Below are positions 26,284-33,733 of a stretch of 64,000 nt of DNA, piece by piece. The translations under genes and the position numbers were made by a program. Numbering within the stretch: position 1 is the stretch's first letter; each line of letters opens with the position of its first letter. The notes beneath the pieces were generated by a model, which was given only the letters and a program-made list of their open reading frames with translations, was not told the DNA's origin and ran no database searches. The DNA is taken from assembly GCA_029945945.1 (NCBI GenBank), contig JAQSDM010000012.1, positions 553,141-617,140 on the forward strand, given 5' to 3'. The stretch comes from Algoriphagus sp. (GTDB lineage Bacteria > Bacteroidota > Bacteroidia > Cytophagales > Cyclobacteriaceae).

Positions 26284-28980
26284 ATGAAAAAAAGTTTACT
26301 GGTTCTGTTTTGTCTTGTATTGGCAAGCTCATCTATGGCTCAAGTTCGATTGGGCCAAAGTCGCTATGCCAATGCAAAGCCTATAGATATTATGGAGTTG
26401 AATTACTCCAAACCACAGAAGTATAGAATTGCCGAAATTAAAGCAGTCGGACTGACCACTCTTGACGAAATCGCAATTCTTTCCCTATCGGGACTTAAGG
26501 TAGATGACGTGATTGAAGTACCCGGAGATGCAATCTCAAATGCGCTTAAAAAACTTTGGAAACAAGGAATTATCGGCGATGTTAAAGTACTGGTTACTAA
26601 GGTTGAGGGCGATGACATTTATCTTCTTTTGGATTTGACCGAGCGTCCCAGATTCTCCAGAGTAGAATTTTCCGGGATCAGCAAAACTCAGGAAAGCGAG
26701 CTAAAGGAGAAGGTAAATATTAGGGGACGTGTAGTACGTGACGATGTATTGAATACCGCCAAAAGAAATATTGAGAAGTATTACCTGGATAAAGGTTTTC
26801 TCAATACGGATGTTAAAATCATTCAGGAGCGTGATACGACCATTCCAAACAGTGTGAAGCTGAGGTTTGAAGTAGATCCAAAAACAAAAGTTAAAATCAA
26901 TGAAATCAAAGTTTTTGGAAACGAAGAAATCTCAGATTACGCAGTAAAAAGTAAACTGAAGAAAACTCATGAATATCCACGGGTCAGCATCTTTAAAGAT
27001 CTTTACTCAAGAGCAACAGATGCTACTGCTGAAGACTGGAAAAACACAATCTTCTACACCGATTCAGCTTCCGAAGAAGATGTCAAAACCTATATCAATA
27101 AAAATTTCAAATTAAACTTCTTTGCAGGATCCAAATTCATTCCTAAGGAATACAGGAATGATAAAGACCTGGTGATCGATTATTACAACAGTCAAGGATA
27201 TCGCGATGCCGAAATTTTGGATGATTCTATTTACACTTTTGCAGAAGACAAAATAAACATTGATCTCTCCTTAGTAGAAGGTCAGAAATATTATTACAGA
27301 AATATCACATTTACCGGCAATTTCATTCACCCGAATGAGATTTTGCAAGCAAAACTTGGCATCAAAAAAGGAGATGTCTATGACAAAGAGAAATTAGATA
27401 AACGACTTAATTATGATCCTCAAAAGGGTGATGACGTAAGTTCACTTTATCAGGATGATGGATATTTGTTTTTCAGTATTGATCCTGTGGAAGTAAATGT
27501 TTCGGGCGATTCAATCGATCTGGAAATGAGGATTTTTGAAGGACCTCAGGTTACCGTAAATAGTGTCAGCATCAAAGGAAACGAAAGAACATCTGATCAC
27601 GTGGTGATGCGCGAAATCCGAATCCTTCCGGGTCAAAAATTCAACCGTGCTCTTTTGGTAAGAACCATCCGGGAATTGTCAACTTTGGGATATTTCGATC
27701 CGGAGAAAATCAATCCTGATTTGCGGCCAAACTTTGAAGCAGCGACAGTAGACATCACTTTTGAACTTGAAGAAAGACCCAATGACCAAATCGAATTGTC
27801 TGGTGGATGGGGTGGATTCTATGGTTTCGTAGGTACAGTCGGACTAGTTTTCAACAACTTCTCACTCAAAAATATTGGAGATTTCGACAAATGGGATCCG
27901 CTTCCAGTTGGTGACGGACAAAAACTTTCTCTCCGTATCCAGGCTAATGGACAATCCTTCCAAAATTACTCTCTCTCTCTTACTGAGCCTTGGTTTGGAG
28001 GTAAAAAACCAAATGCACTAAGCTTCTCATTCAACCATTCGATACAACGTCAGGTTGATTATTACAATCAGTCCAACTTTGGCAATGAACTCGGTTTCTT
28101 CAAGATCACAGGTGTGACTTTAGGATTGGCCAAGCGTGTGACGTGGCCTGATGATTATTTCAGCGTAAGCAATGCCTTGCAATTCCAGATTTATGAGTTC
28201 AATCAGTATGGAACTTCATTCGGATTAAGCTATCCAACCGGTACTTCAAATAGTATTGCATTTAAAAATACAATCGCACGAAATAACGTCGATAACCCTA
28301 TTTTCCCCCGTCTTGGATCCAACATCGTTTTAGCAACATCCTTTACACCTCCATATACTGCTTTAAATCCAAACATCACCGAAGAGTCAACAGATCAGGA
28401 AAAGTACAAATGGCTGGAATATCACAAATGGATGTTTGATGCCTCGATTTATACTCCAATCTTTGGCTCATCCAAGTGGGTGGCAAGCGCGAGAGCCCAT
28501 ATGGGCTTCCTGGGATCGTATGGAAATAAAATCGGAATTATTCCATTGGAAAGATTTGTCATGGGTGGAGATGGAATGTCTTTCAACAACTTCGCTCTTG
28601 GCCAGGAAATCATTGGATTGAGAGGATATGAAAACCAATCCATCACACCTGGAAAGGCAACGAGAGGAACTGCAAATCCGGATCCATACGGAGGAGTTGT
28701 CTACAACAAATACGTGATGGAAGTCAGATTCCTGGTATCTCCCAATCCATCTGCGACAATCTTCTTGTTAGGTTTTGCAGAGGCGGGAAACAACTGGGGG
28801 ACCTATCAGGATTTCAACCCTTATGATCTTTACAAATCAGCTGGTTTTGGAGCAAGAATCTTTATGCCTGCATTTGGTTTGCTGGGTGTGGATTGGGGTT
28901 ATGGATTTGATACTGTACCAGGGACAACGGAACCAAGTGGCACACAATTCCACTTCACCATTGGTCAACAGTTCAGGTAA
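26284..28980 (+). CDS. bamA: Outer membrane protein assembly factor BamA
   Basis: A protein of 898 residues with signal peptide MKKSLLVLFCLVLASSSMAQ, an N-terminal half of POTRA repeats (IAEIKAVGLTTLDE, RVEFSGISKTQ, INEIKVFGNEEIS, NITFTGNFIHPNE, VNSVSIKGNERTSDH, each opening a unit, so five are visible), and a C-terminal 16-strand barrel beginning near residue 500. The L6-loop motif is GLRGYENQ at residues 778-785 (Arg780), with Tyr in place of the usual Phe. It folds beta-barrel proteins into the outer membrane. It is followed by two ompH/skp chaperone genes, the classic arrangement. Its length is within the Bacteroidota range. Confidence 0.96.
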   Translation: MKKSLLVLFCLVLASSSMAQVRLGQSRYANAKPIDIMELNYSKPQKYRIAEIKAVGLTTLDEIAILSLSGLKVDDVIEVPGDAISNALKKLWKQGIIGDVKVLVTKVEGDDIYLLLDLTERPRFSRVEFSGISKTQESELKEKVNIRGRVVRDDVLNTAKRNIEKYYLDKGFLNTDVKIIQERDTTIPNSVKLRFEVDPKTKVKINEIKVFGNEEISDYAVKSKLKKTHEYPRVSIFKDLYSRATDATAEDWKNTIFYTDSASEEDVKTYINKNFKLNFFAGSKFIPKEYRNDKDLVIDYYNSQGYRDAEILDDSIYTFAEDKINIDLSLVEGQKYYYRNITFTGNFIHPNEILQAKLGIKKGDVYDKEKLDKRLNYDPQKGDDVSSLYQDDGYLFFSIDPVEVNVSGDSIDLEMRIFEGPQVTVNSVSIKGNERTSDHVVMREIRILPGQKFNRALLVRTIRELSTLGYFDPEKINPDLRPNFEAATVDITFELEERPNDQIELSGGWGGFYGFVGTVGLVFNNFSLKNIGDFDKWDPLPVGDGQKLSLRIQANGQSFQNYSLSLTEPWFGGKKPNALSFSFNHSIQRQVDYYNQSNFGNELGFFKITGVTLGLAKRVTWPDDYFSVSNALQFQIYEFNQYGTSFGLSYPTGTSNSIAFKNTIARNNVDNPIFPRLGSNIVLATSFTPPYTALNPNITEESTDQEKYKWLEYHKWMFDASIYTPIFGSSKWVASARAHMGFLGSYGNKIGIIPLERFVMGGDGMSFNNFALGQEIIGLRGYENQSITPGKATRGTANPDPYGGVVYNKYVMEVRFLVSPNPSATIFLLGFAEAGNNWGTYQDFNPYDLYKSAGFGARIFMPAFGLLGVDWGYGFDTVPGTTEPSGTQFHFTIGQQFR

Positions 28981-29071
28981 TCTTGAAATCAGGATGGGAA
29001 TTAGTTAATTTATGCAAAATTGAAAATCTCAAAAGGAGATTTCATTAAGCCCCTGAAACTTCCAGATAGCC

Positions 29072-29602
29072 ATGAATAAATCACTGAAAATTGTATTTTT
29101 GCTCCTCATAATGCTTCAGGCAATGCCTGTGGCGGCTCAGAAGTTTGGATATATTGATTCAGAGTTTATTCTCAACAAGCATCCAGACTATAAAATTATA
29201 CAGCAGGAGCTGTTAACACTGAGTAGTGAGTGGAAGAAAGAGGCACAAAATTTGGATAAAGAGATCAAAGAACTCTACGTACTTCTAAAAGCAGAAGAAG
29301 TTTTGCTCACTGAAGAGATGTACAAGCAAAGGCTGGCAGCGATCAAATTGAAAGAAAAAGAATCCCAAGAGTTCAACAGCCGTATATTCGGAATTGACGG
29401 TCAGTATTTCCAAAAGCAAGCGGAATTACTTCAGCCTCTCCAATCAAAAATCTACGATGCAATAGAAAGGGTTTCAAGAAAAAATAACCTGGCAATGTTA
29501 TTTGACAAAGCCTCGGTACCTACGGGTATCATTTACACAGATCCAAGACATGATTATTCAGAGTTTGTTTTGGAAGAATTAGGAATAGAAGACAACAATT
29601 AA
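29072..29602 (+). CDS. OmpH/Skp-family periplasmic chaperone (first copy)
   Basis: A protein of 176 residues: signal peptide ending MPVAAQ, then KFGYIDSEFILNKHPDYK, the standard OmpH opening, a long coiled coil (about residues 50-130) and a closing segment YSEFVLEELGI. Skp trimers hold unfolded outer-membrane proteins in the periplasm. It lies 91 nt downstream of bamA and 13 nt before a second ompH gene. A weak hairpin (AAATCTC / GAGATTT at 29024-29042) in the spacer may reduce read-through from bamA. Confidence 0.9.
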   Translation: MNKSLKIVFLLLIMLQAMPVAAQKFGYIDSEFILNKHPDYKIIQQELLTLSSEWKKEAQNLDKEIKELYVLLKAEEVLLTEEMYKQRLAAIKLKEKESQEFNSRIFGIDGQYFQKQAELLQPLQSKIYDAIERVSRKNNLAMLFDKASVPTGIIYTDPRHDYSEFVLEELGIEDNN

Positions 29603-29615
29603 ATACAAACTCATA

Positions 29616-30164
29616 ATGATGAAAGTAAAAGTTATCCTTTCTGCAATTGCGTTGCTTTGCGTAGGATTCGCAGCTCAGGCTCAGGAAATTAAAATTGGCT
29701 ACACTAATGTGGAACTCATCATGGATATGATGCCAGAAATGGAGCAAATCGGTGCTGATATCCAGGATTATCAGACCCAGCTACAAACTAATATCCAAAC
29801 AAAAGCTGCTGATTTTCAGAAGCAGGTTCAAACTTATCAGGCAGCTGCAGCTACCATGACCGAAGAAGCAAGAGCGGCAAAAGAAGGTGAACTTACCAAA
29901 CTGCAAGGCGATCTTCAAAAGTATGAGCAAGATGCACAAACCAGCTACCAGAGAAAACTTCAGGAGCTTTTAGAGCCTGTTCAGACTAAAGTAATCAATG
30001 CTATCAATGCAGTGGCAGCTGAAAACAACTACACTCATATCTTCGCTGAGACTGCAGGTCAATCACCAATTCTGCTTTACACAAAAGAAGAAGATAAATT
30101 CACTGAGTTGGTTTTGACTAAACTCGGAATTCCAATTCCAACTCCTCCGGCAGTAGTGAAATAA
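29616..30164 (+). CDS. OmpH/Skp-family periplasmic chaperone (second copy)
   Basis: A protein of 182 residues with signal peptide ending AAQAQ, then EIKIGYTNVELIMDMMPEM, a Gln-rich coiled coil (about residues 50-130, QTQLQTNIQTKAADFQKQVQ) and the OmpH closing segment KFTELVLTKLGI. It is a paralogue of the preceding gene, differing mainly in the composition of its coiled-coil arms, so the two may form mixed trimers or serve different clients. It is the last gene of the bamA operon, closed by the terminator at 30183. Confidence 0.9.
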   Translation: MMKVKVILSAIALLCVGFAAQAQEIKIGYTNVELIMDMMPEMEQIGADIQDYQTQLQTNIQTKAADFQKQVQTYQAAAATMTEEARAAKEGELTKLQGDLQKYEQDAQTSYQRKLQELLEPVQTKVINAINAVAAENNYTHIFAETAGQSPILLYTKEEDKFTELVLTKLGIPIPTPPAVVK

Positions 30165-30182
30165 TTTCAGCAAATAGAATTT

Positions 30183-30210
30183 AAAACCGGTTTAACGACC
30201 GGTTTTTTTT
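30183..30210 (+). terminator. Terminator after the bamA-ompH operon
   Basis: Stem AAAACCGGT / ACCGGTTTT with a TTAACG loop, followed by a run of T residues. It ends 11 nt before the thioredoxin ATG. Confidence 0.9.
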
Positions 30211-30220
30211 ATTTTCGGAT

Positions 30221-30526
30221 ATGCCAAAGAAGAATCTGAAAGACCAGATCAGCCAAAGCCAGGAACCAATTCTGGTAGATTTTTATGCCGATTGGTGTGG
30301 GCCATGTCAAACGATGAATCCGATTATCCAAACCGTATTAACCGAACTGGAAGGAAAGGTTAAGCTTCTAAAGGTAAACGTCGATAAGCATCCCCAACTT
30401 TCTCAGCAATTTGGTGTCAGGTCTATTCCCCATTATATCCTTTTCAAGAGAGGCAAAATCCTTTGGAGAAAAGGAGGGCTCATGACCAAGAAAGATCTTC
30501 TTCAAAACCTGAAAGGTTTTGCATAA
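30221..30526 (+). CDS. Thioredoxin-family protein
   Basis: A protein of 101 residues with a single thioredoxin fold. The redox motif is Cys26-Gly-Pro-Cys29 in ADWCGPCQTM, and the cis-proline loop is FGVRSIPHYILF. There is no signal peptide, so it acts in the cytosol as a disulfide reductant. It is 101 residues long, as for canonical thioredoxins. The ATG lies only a few nucleotides after the preceding terminator, so its promoter must overlap that hairpin: TATTTTCG just upstream is a one-mismatch minus-7 candidate. Confidence 0.9.
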   Translation: MPKKNLKDQISQSQEPILVDFYADWCGPCQTMNPIIQTVLTELEGKVKLLKVNVDKHPQLSQQFGVRSIPHYILFKRGKILWRKGGLMTKKDLLQNLKGFA

Positions 30527-30528
30527 AA

Positions 30529-30551
30529 AAAGCTCCCGATTTAGGAGCTTT
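30529..30551 (-). terminator. Terminator of the pseudouridine synthase gene
   Basis: Stem AAAGCTCC / GGAGCTTT with a 7-nt loop. On the minus strand it is followed by a T run; it sits just after the stop codon of the minus-strand gene and also at the end of the convergent thioredoxin gene. Confidence 0.82.
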
Positions 30552-30555
30552 CAAT

Positions 30556-32574
30556 TTATACAAAGTATTTCAACCTGATCACTTCCTGCTCCGAAAGGAA
30601 CCTGTAATGACCTCGCTTCAGATCCTTTTTATCGAGACCGGCATACATCACCCGATCGAGTGCGGTCACCTCATAGCCAAGGTGCGCAAACAGTCTTCTG
30701 ACAATTCTATTTCTGCCAATGTGAATTTCAAGTCCAATGATGGTACGATCTTTAGAAAGTACCTGCATATCATCAACAGTTACAGGGCCATCCTCAAGAG
30801 TAATTCCTTCACGAATTGCCTCTTCATGTTTTTGAGTAATTGGGTTGTCCAGGGTAACCTGATAAATCTTTTTTACCTGGTTTGATGGATGTGAAAGTTT
30901 AGCAGCAAGTTCTCCGTCATTAGTAAATAGAAGTAAGCCAGTCGTATTTCTGTCCAATCTTCCTACCGGGAAAATTCTCTCTTCGCAGGCATTATTCACC
31001 AAACTCATCACGGTCTTCCGCTCCATCGGATCTTCGGTAGTCGTGATAAAATCCTTCGGCTTATTTAATAACACATAAACAGGTTTTTCAGGATTGATCT
31101 TCTTACCCTGATAAACTACTCGATCTGTTCTCTTTACTTTCAATCCAAGTTCAGTAGTGACCTCACCATTTACAGTGATCAAGCCTTTTGCTATCAATTG
31201 ATCGGCTTCTCTTCTGCCACAAATACCAGAATTGGAAATGTATTTATTCAATCGGAATGTACCATCCTCTTCTTTTCCCTTTGCTTTTTTGGCTGGCAGG
31301 GCATCAAAGTTATAGTCAGGTCTTTCCAGGTTTTCTTCAGTTGGGCGGAATCTGCTTTTTCCAAATCCTTGCTTCTGAGCAGGTTTAGGTTCCGAAAAAC
31401 CTTCCTTTTTTGGTTCAAAAACTGGTTTCTGATCACGACCCCGACCTTTGTAGACCATTCCCTTTCCTCCTTCATTGGAGTACGGTGCATCTGACTTTAC
31501 TTCTCTTTTTGCAGGCCTGTCAAAGTCAAAATCGTCTCCGCTTCCGGGTTTTTTGCTTGAAGAATCGTCTCTTTTTGGTCGATTGGAATAGGAAGAATCA
31601 TCCGTTCTTTTGGAGGCATATGGCTTTTTTGCAAATCTGCCGTCATCCTTCTTTTCAAATTTCTTTCCCTCGGAATCATCTCTTCTTGGGCGATCTGAAG
31701 AAGAAGAACTTTCGTCTCTGCTACCTGACGAAGGGTTTTTATCAAATATACCTTCTCCCCTTCTTTCAAAGTTCTTACTTCCGGATTCGTTTCTTGTCGG
31801 ACGGTTTGAAGAAGAACGCTCATCTCTGTTGTCAGAAGATGGCTTTTTATCAAATATTCCTTCCCCCTTTTTTTCGAAATTCTTACTTCCAAACTCATCT
31901 CTTTTTGGACGGTCCGAAGGAGAATCTCTTTCGGGTCTGGTTCCAAAAGCATTTTTCTTTTCGAAACTTCCTCCGTCTCTTTTCTCAAATTTCTTTCCTT
32001 CGCTGCCATCTTTCTTGGGACGATCATAGGAAGAAAATCTATCCGGCTTACTTCCGAAGGAAGGCTTTTTGGCAAAACCTGATTGATCTTTTGGTGGGAA
32101 TTTCTTTGCAGAGAAATCATCTCTTCTAGGGCGCTCTGAAGATGAATCATCTTCTCTTTTGGTGAAGAATTGCTTCTTACCGAAAGTGCCTCCTTTTTTA
32201 TCTTCGAACTTTTTTGGTCCGAAGGTTTCTCCTTTTGGACGGTCAGATGAATCTGAATATCTTCCTCTGCCATCACCTGAAGAAGGCTTTTTGTCAAATC
32301 GATTGTCGCCTTCTGATTTGAATTTGCTTCCAAATTTCTTTTCGCCAAAAGACCCTTTGAAATCAGGCTTTTTGCCAAAAGAAGGTTTGGAGAATGAGTC
32401 ATCCTTTTTTCCGAAGGATTTTTTACCAGCGCCAGGCTTGTCAGATCTGAAGTCTTTGCCCTTTTCGCCGGAATTGGATTTGCCCTGGTAGCTGCTTTTG
32501 CCAGTGGACTTGGAGGAATCAGAATCTTTTCGACCCTCCTTAAAAAATGGTTTGTTTGAATTGTTTCTTTTCAT
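30556..32574 (-). CDS. RluB-type 23S rRNA pseudouridine synthase with repetitive N-terminal extension
   Basis: A protein of 672 residues. The last 235 are a complete RsuA/RluB enzyme: S4 RNA-binding domain from about residue 438 (FRLNKYISNSGICGRREA), then the catalytic core with GRLDRNTTGLLLFTNDGE, catalytic Asp near 541, and IGRNRIVRRLFAHLGYEV. The first 437 residues are a low-complexity Lys/Ser/Asp/Arg/Gly tail of repeated units such as KKFEKKDDGRFAKKP. It would convert a uridine in the ribosomal large subunit to pseudouridine. The tail is probably an unstructured RNA-binding region. It has its own promoter and leader hairpin, separate from murQ upstream. Confidence 0.9.
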   Translation of the reverse strand: MKRNNSNKPFFKEGRKDSDSSKSTGKSSYQGKSNSGEKGKDFRSDKPGAGKKSFGKKDDSFSKPSFGKKPDFKGSFGEKKFGSKFKSEGDNRFDKKPSSGDGRGRYSDSSDRPKGETFGPKKFEDKKGGTFGKKQFFTKREDDSSSERPRRDDFSAKKFPPKDQSGFAKKPSFGSKPDRFSSYDRPKKDGSEGKKFEKRDGGSFEKKNAFGTRPERDSPSDRPKRDEFGSKNFEKKGEGIFDKKPSSDNRDERSSSNRPTRNESGSKNFERRGEGIFDKNPSSGSRDESSSSSDRPRRDDSEGKKFEKKDDGRFAKKPYASKRTDDSSYSNRPKRDDSSSKKPGSGDDFDFDRPAKREVKSDAPYSNEGGKGMVYKGRGRDQKPVFEPKKEGFSEPKPAQKQGFGKSRFRPTEENLERPDYNFDALPAKKAKGKEEDGTFRLNKYISNSGICGRREADQLIAKGLITVNGEVTTELGLKVKRTDRVVYQGKKINPEKPVYVLLNKPKDFITTTEDPMERKTVMSLVNNACEERIFPVGRLDRNTTGLLLFTNDGELAAKLSHPSNQVKKIYQVTLDNPITQKHEEAIREGITLEDGPVTVDDMQVLSKDRTIIGLEIHIGRNRIVRRLFAHLGYEVTALDRVMYAGLDKKDLKRGHYRFLSEQEVIRLKYFV
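31560..32200. repeat. Minisatellite-like repeats of about 108 bp in the pseudouridine synthase gene
   Basis: Imperfect in-frame repeats encode units like DRPKRDE-GSKNFEKKGEGIFDKKPSS. The clearest pair (TTTTTATCAAATATACC and TTTTTATCAAATATTCC) begins 108 bp apart, near 31736 and 31844. Copies further out are more degenerate. Repeat number may vary between strains. Confidence 0.75.
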
Positions 32575-32611
32575 AGAGTTGCAGCATCACTGCTGTATTG
32601 AAGTTGAGAAA

Positions 32612-32640
32612 ATTAAGCGCTTGGTTTTCAAACGCTTAAT
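32612..32640 (-). other. Hairpin in the leader of the pseudouridine synthase gene
   Basis: Arms ATTAAGCG / CGCTTAAT enclose a 13-nt loop. It sits between the predicted minus-7 element and the ATG, so it is in the 5' leader, or else it is a weak murQ terminator followed by TTTTC on the minus strand. Confidence 0.5.
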
Positions 32641-32647
32641 CGGGCTG

Positions 32648-32655
32648 CAAAGATA
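32648..32655 (-). promoter_or_regulatory. TAnnTTTG minus-7 element for the pseudouridine synthase gene
   Basis: TATCTTTG on the minus strand, between murQ and the synthase gene. It would make the synthase independent of the murQ operon. The leader would be about 65 nt. Confidence 0.5.
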
Positions 32656-32708
32656 CGGGCAAAGTGGGGATTTACTTCTATGGCCCTCAAAAATATTTCC
32701 TTGCCTGC

Positions 32709-33521
32709 TTATGGTTTGTTTTTGTAATAATATTCTGTCGCCTTTCTCACTGAGCCTTCGGAAAGCAATAATTCATGGGCCGTTTTTTCATCCAATCCAG
32801 TCGCTTCCATGATCATTTTCGTTCCCCTCTGGATAAGTTTTGCATTTGACAGTTGCATGTCCACCATTTTATTCCCTTTTACACGACCAAGTTTGATCAT
32901 CACGGTGGTAGAAATCATATTCAAAACCAGCTTTTGGGCCGTTCCTGCTTTCATCCGGGTGCTACCAGTGACAAACTCAGGACCCACCACTACCTCAATA
33001 GCGAAGTCAACGCTTGAGGCTAGCAGTGATTGGGGATTACAAACAATGCAACCTGTTAATAAACCATTGGCTTTGGCAGTATTTACTCCCCCGATGACAT
33101 AGGGAGTCGAACCAGATGCAGCGATTCCGATGACTGTATCATCTTCATTAAAGCCATAAGCAAGAATGTCTTTCCAGGCCTGTTCCGCATCATCCTCAGC
33201 ATTTTCAACCGCTTTGCGAATTGCAGAATCTCCTCCGGCAATCAATCCCAAAATCCAATCAGGAGGAACTCCAAAAGTGGGGGGACACTCTGAAGCATCC
33301 AAAACTCCTAGCCTTCCGCTGGTCCCGGCACCAATGTATATCAACCTTCCGCCTCTTTCCATCCGAGGAACGATTTGGCCAACCAAAGCTGAAATGGCAG
33401 GAATAACTTCTTTTACTGCAGCCGGAACCTTATGATCCTCTGCATTGATGTTTTGAAGCAATTCGGAAATTCCCATTTCCTCCAGATTATCATAATGTGA
33501 GCTGCTTTCAGTTACTTTCAT
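32709..33521 (-). CDS. murQ: N-acetylmuramic acid 6-phosphate etherase
   Basis: A protein of 270 residues from the ATG at 33521 (MKVTESSSHY...); an upstream in-frame start at 33563 would overlap the small ORF before it. SIS-domain signature GAGTSGRLGVLDASECPP includes Glu78, matching the catalytic Glu of E. coli MurQ, and AVENAED holds the second candidate Glu (106 or 109). It cleaves the lactyl ether of MurNAc-6-phosphate to GlcNAc-6-phosphate in cell-wall recycling. The amino-sugar kinase and two micro-ORFs lie directly upstream, with 4 nt between the last micro-ORF and this ATG. Confidence 0.93.
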   Translation of the reverse strand: MKVTESSSHYDNLEEMGISELLQNINAEDHKVPAAVKEVIPAISALVGQIVPRMERGGRLIYIGAGTSGRLGVLDASECPPTFGVPPDWILGLIAGGDSAIRKAVENAEDDAEQAWKDILAYGFNEDDTVIGIAASGSTPYVIGGVNTAKANGLLTGCIVCNPQSLLASSVDFAIEVVVGPEFVTGSTRMKAGTAQKLVLNMISTTVMIKLGRVKGNKMVDMQLSNAKLIQRGTKMIMEATGLDEKTAHELLLSEGSVRKATEYYYKNKP

Positions 33522-33525
33522 GTGT

Positions 33526-33612
33526 TTATAATTGATTTTTATTTGCCACCTGGAATCTCGCAAGAAGGGTAATCATTCCTTCGGGTGACGTCTTCGTCAT
33601 CCTCGATTTCAT
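33526..33612 (-). CDS. Micro-ORF 2 upstream of murQ (28 residues)
   Basis: A complete ATG-to-TAA frame of 28 codons filling the space before murQ: it begins 4 nt after micro-ORF 1 stops and ends 4 nt before the murQ ATG. The peptide starts MKSRMTKTSPEGMITLLARF and shares 10 of 28 residues with micro-ORF 1 (MKS, T6, GMI, ARF). The DNA lies in a 66-bp imperfect duplication. I recognise no family. Tight spacing favours coding. The alternative is a degenerate intergenic repeat that is open by chance; a small hairpin (TGACG-TCTT-CGTCA, 33586-33599) is present, as such repeats often have. Confidence 0.45.
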   Translation of the reverse strand: MKSRMTKTSPEGMITLLARFQVANKNQL

Positions 33613-33733
33613 ATGATTATAATTTGATTTTAAGGGCCATATAGCCAGTCCCGATCTTTTTTCGGGAGAATCTCGCATGTCCCATAATCATTCCAGTTTG
33701 TGTTACTTCCGTCAAGCTTGATTTCATAGGATT
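33553..33733. repeat. 66-bp imperfect direct duplication between kinase and murQ
   Basis: Copies at 33553-33618 and 33668-33733 align without gaps, 45 of 66 positions identical by my count, offset 115 bp. Two 10-nt blocks (GAATCTCGCA and TAATCATTCC) are identical and separated by the same 7-nt spacing. The right copy is followed inward by a TCCCGA/TCGGGA hairpin (33649-33667). Confidence 0.8.
33617..33727 (-). CDS. Micro-ORF 1 after the amino-sugar kinase (36 residues)
   Basis: A complete frame of 36 codons whose ATG (33727-33725) overlaps the kinase TGA (33726-33724) in an ATGA arrangement typical of translational coupling. It ends TAA at 33619-33617, 4 nt before micro-ORF 2. The peptide begins MKSSLTEVTQTGMIMGHARF and continues with a basic stretch (SRKKIGTGYMALKIKL). 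It is paralogous to micro-ORF 2. No signal peptide, cysteine or known motif is visible; the net charge is positive. I do not recognise a family. It could be a small coupled protein or a chance frame in an intergenic repeat. Confidence 0.45.
   Translation of the reverse strand: MKSSLTEVTQTGMIMGHARFSRKKIGTGYMALKIKL

Noticed and set aside
29024..29042. Hairpin AAATCTC / GAGATTT between bamA and ompH as a terminator
   Set aside because: Short A/T-rich arms and no T run after it; at most it dampens read-through, so it is not listed as a terminator.
31410..32402. Long open frames of 239 and 301 codons on both strands inside the pseudouridine synthase gene
   Set aside because: They arise from the low-complexity repeat composition, which is poor in stop codons in several frames. 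Their translations lack starts, domains and codon bias like neighbouring genes.
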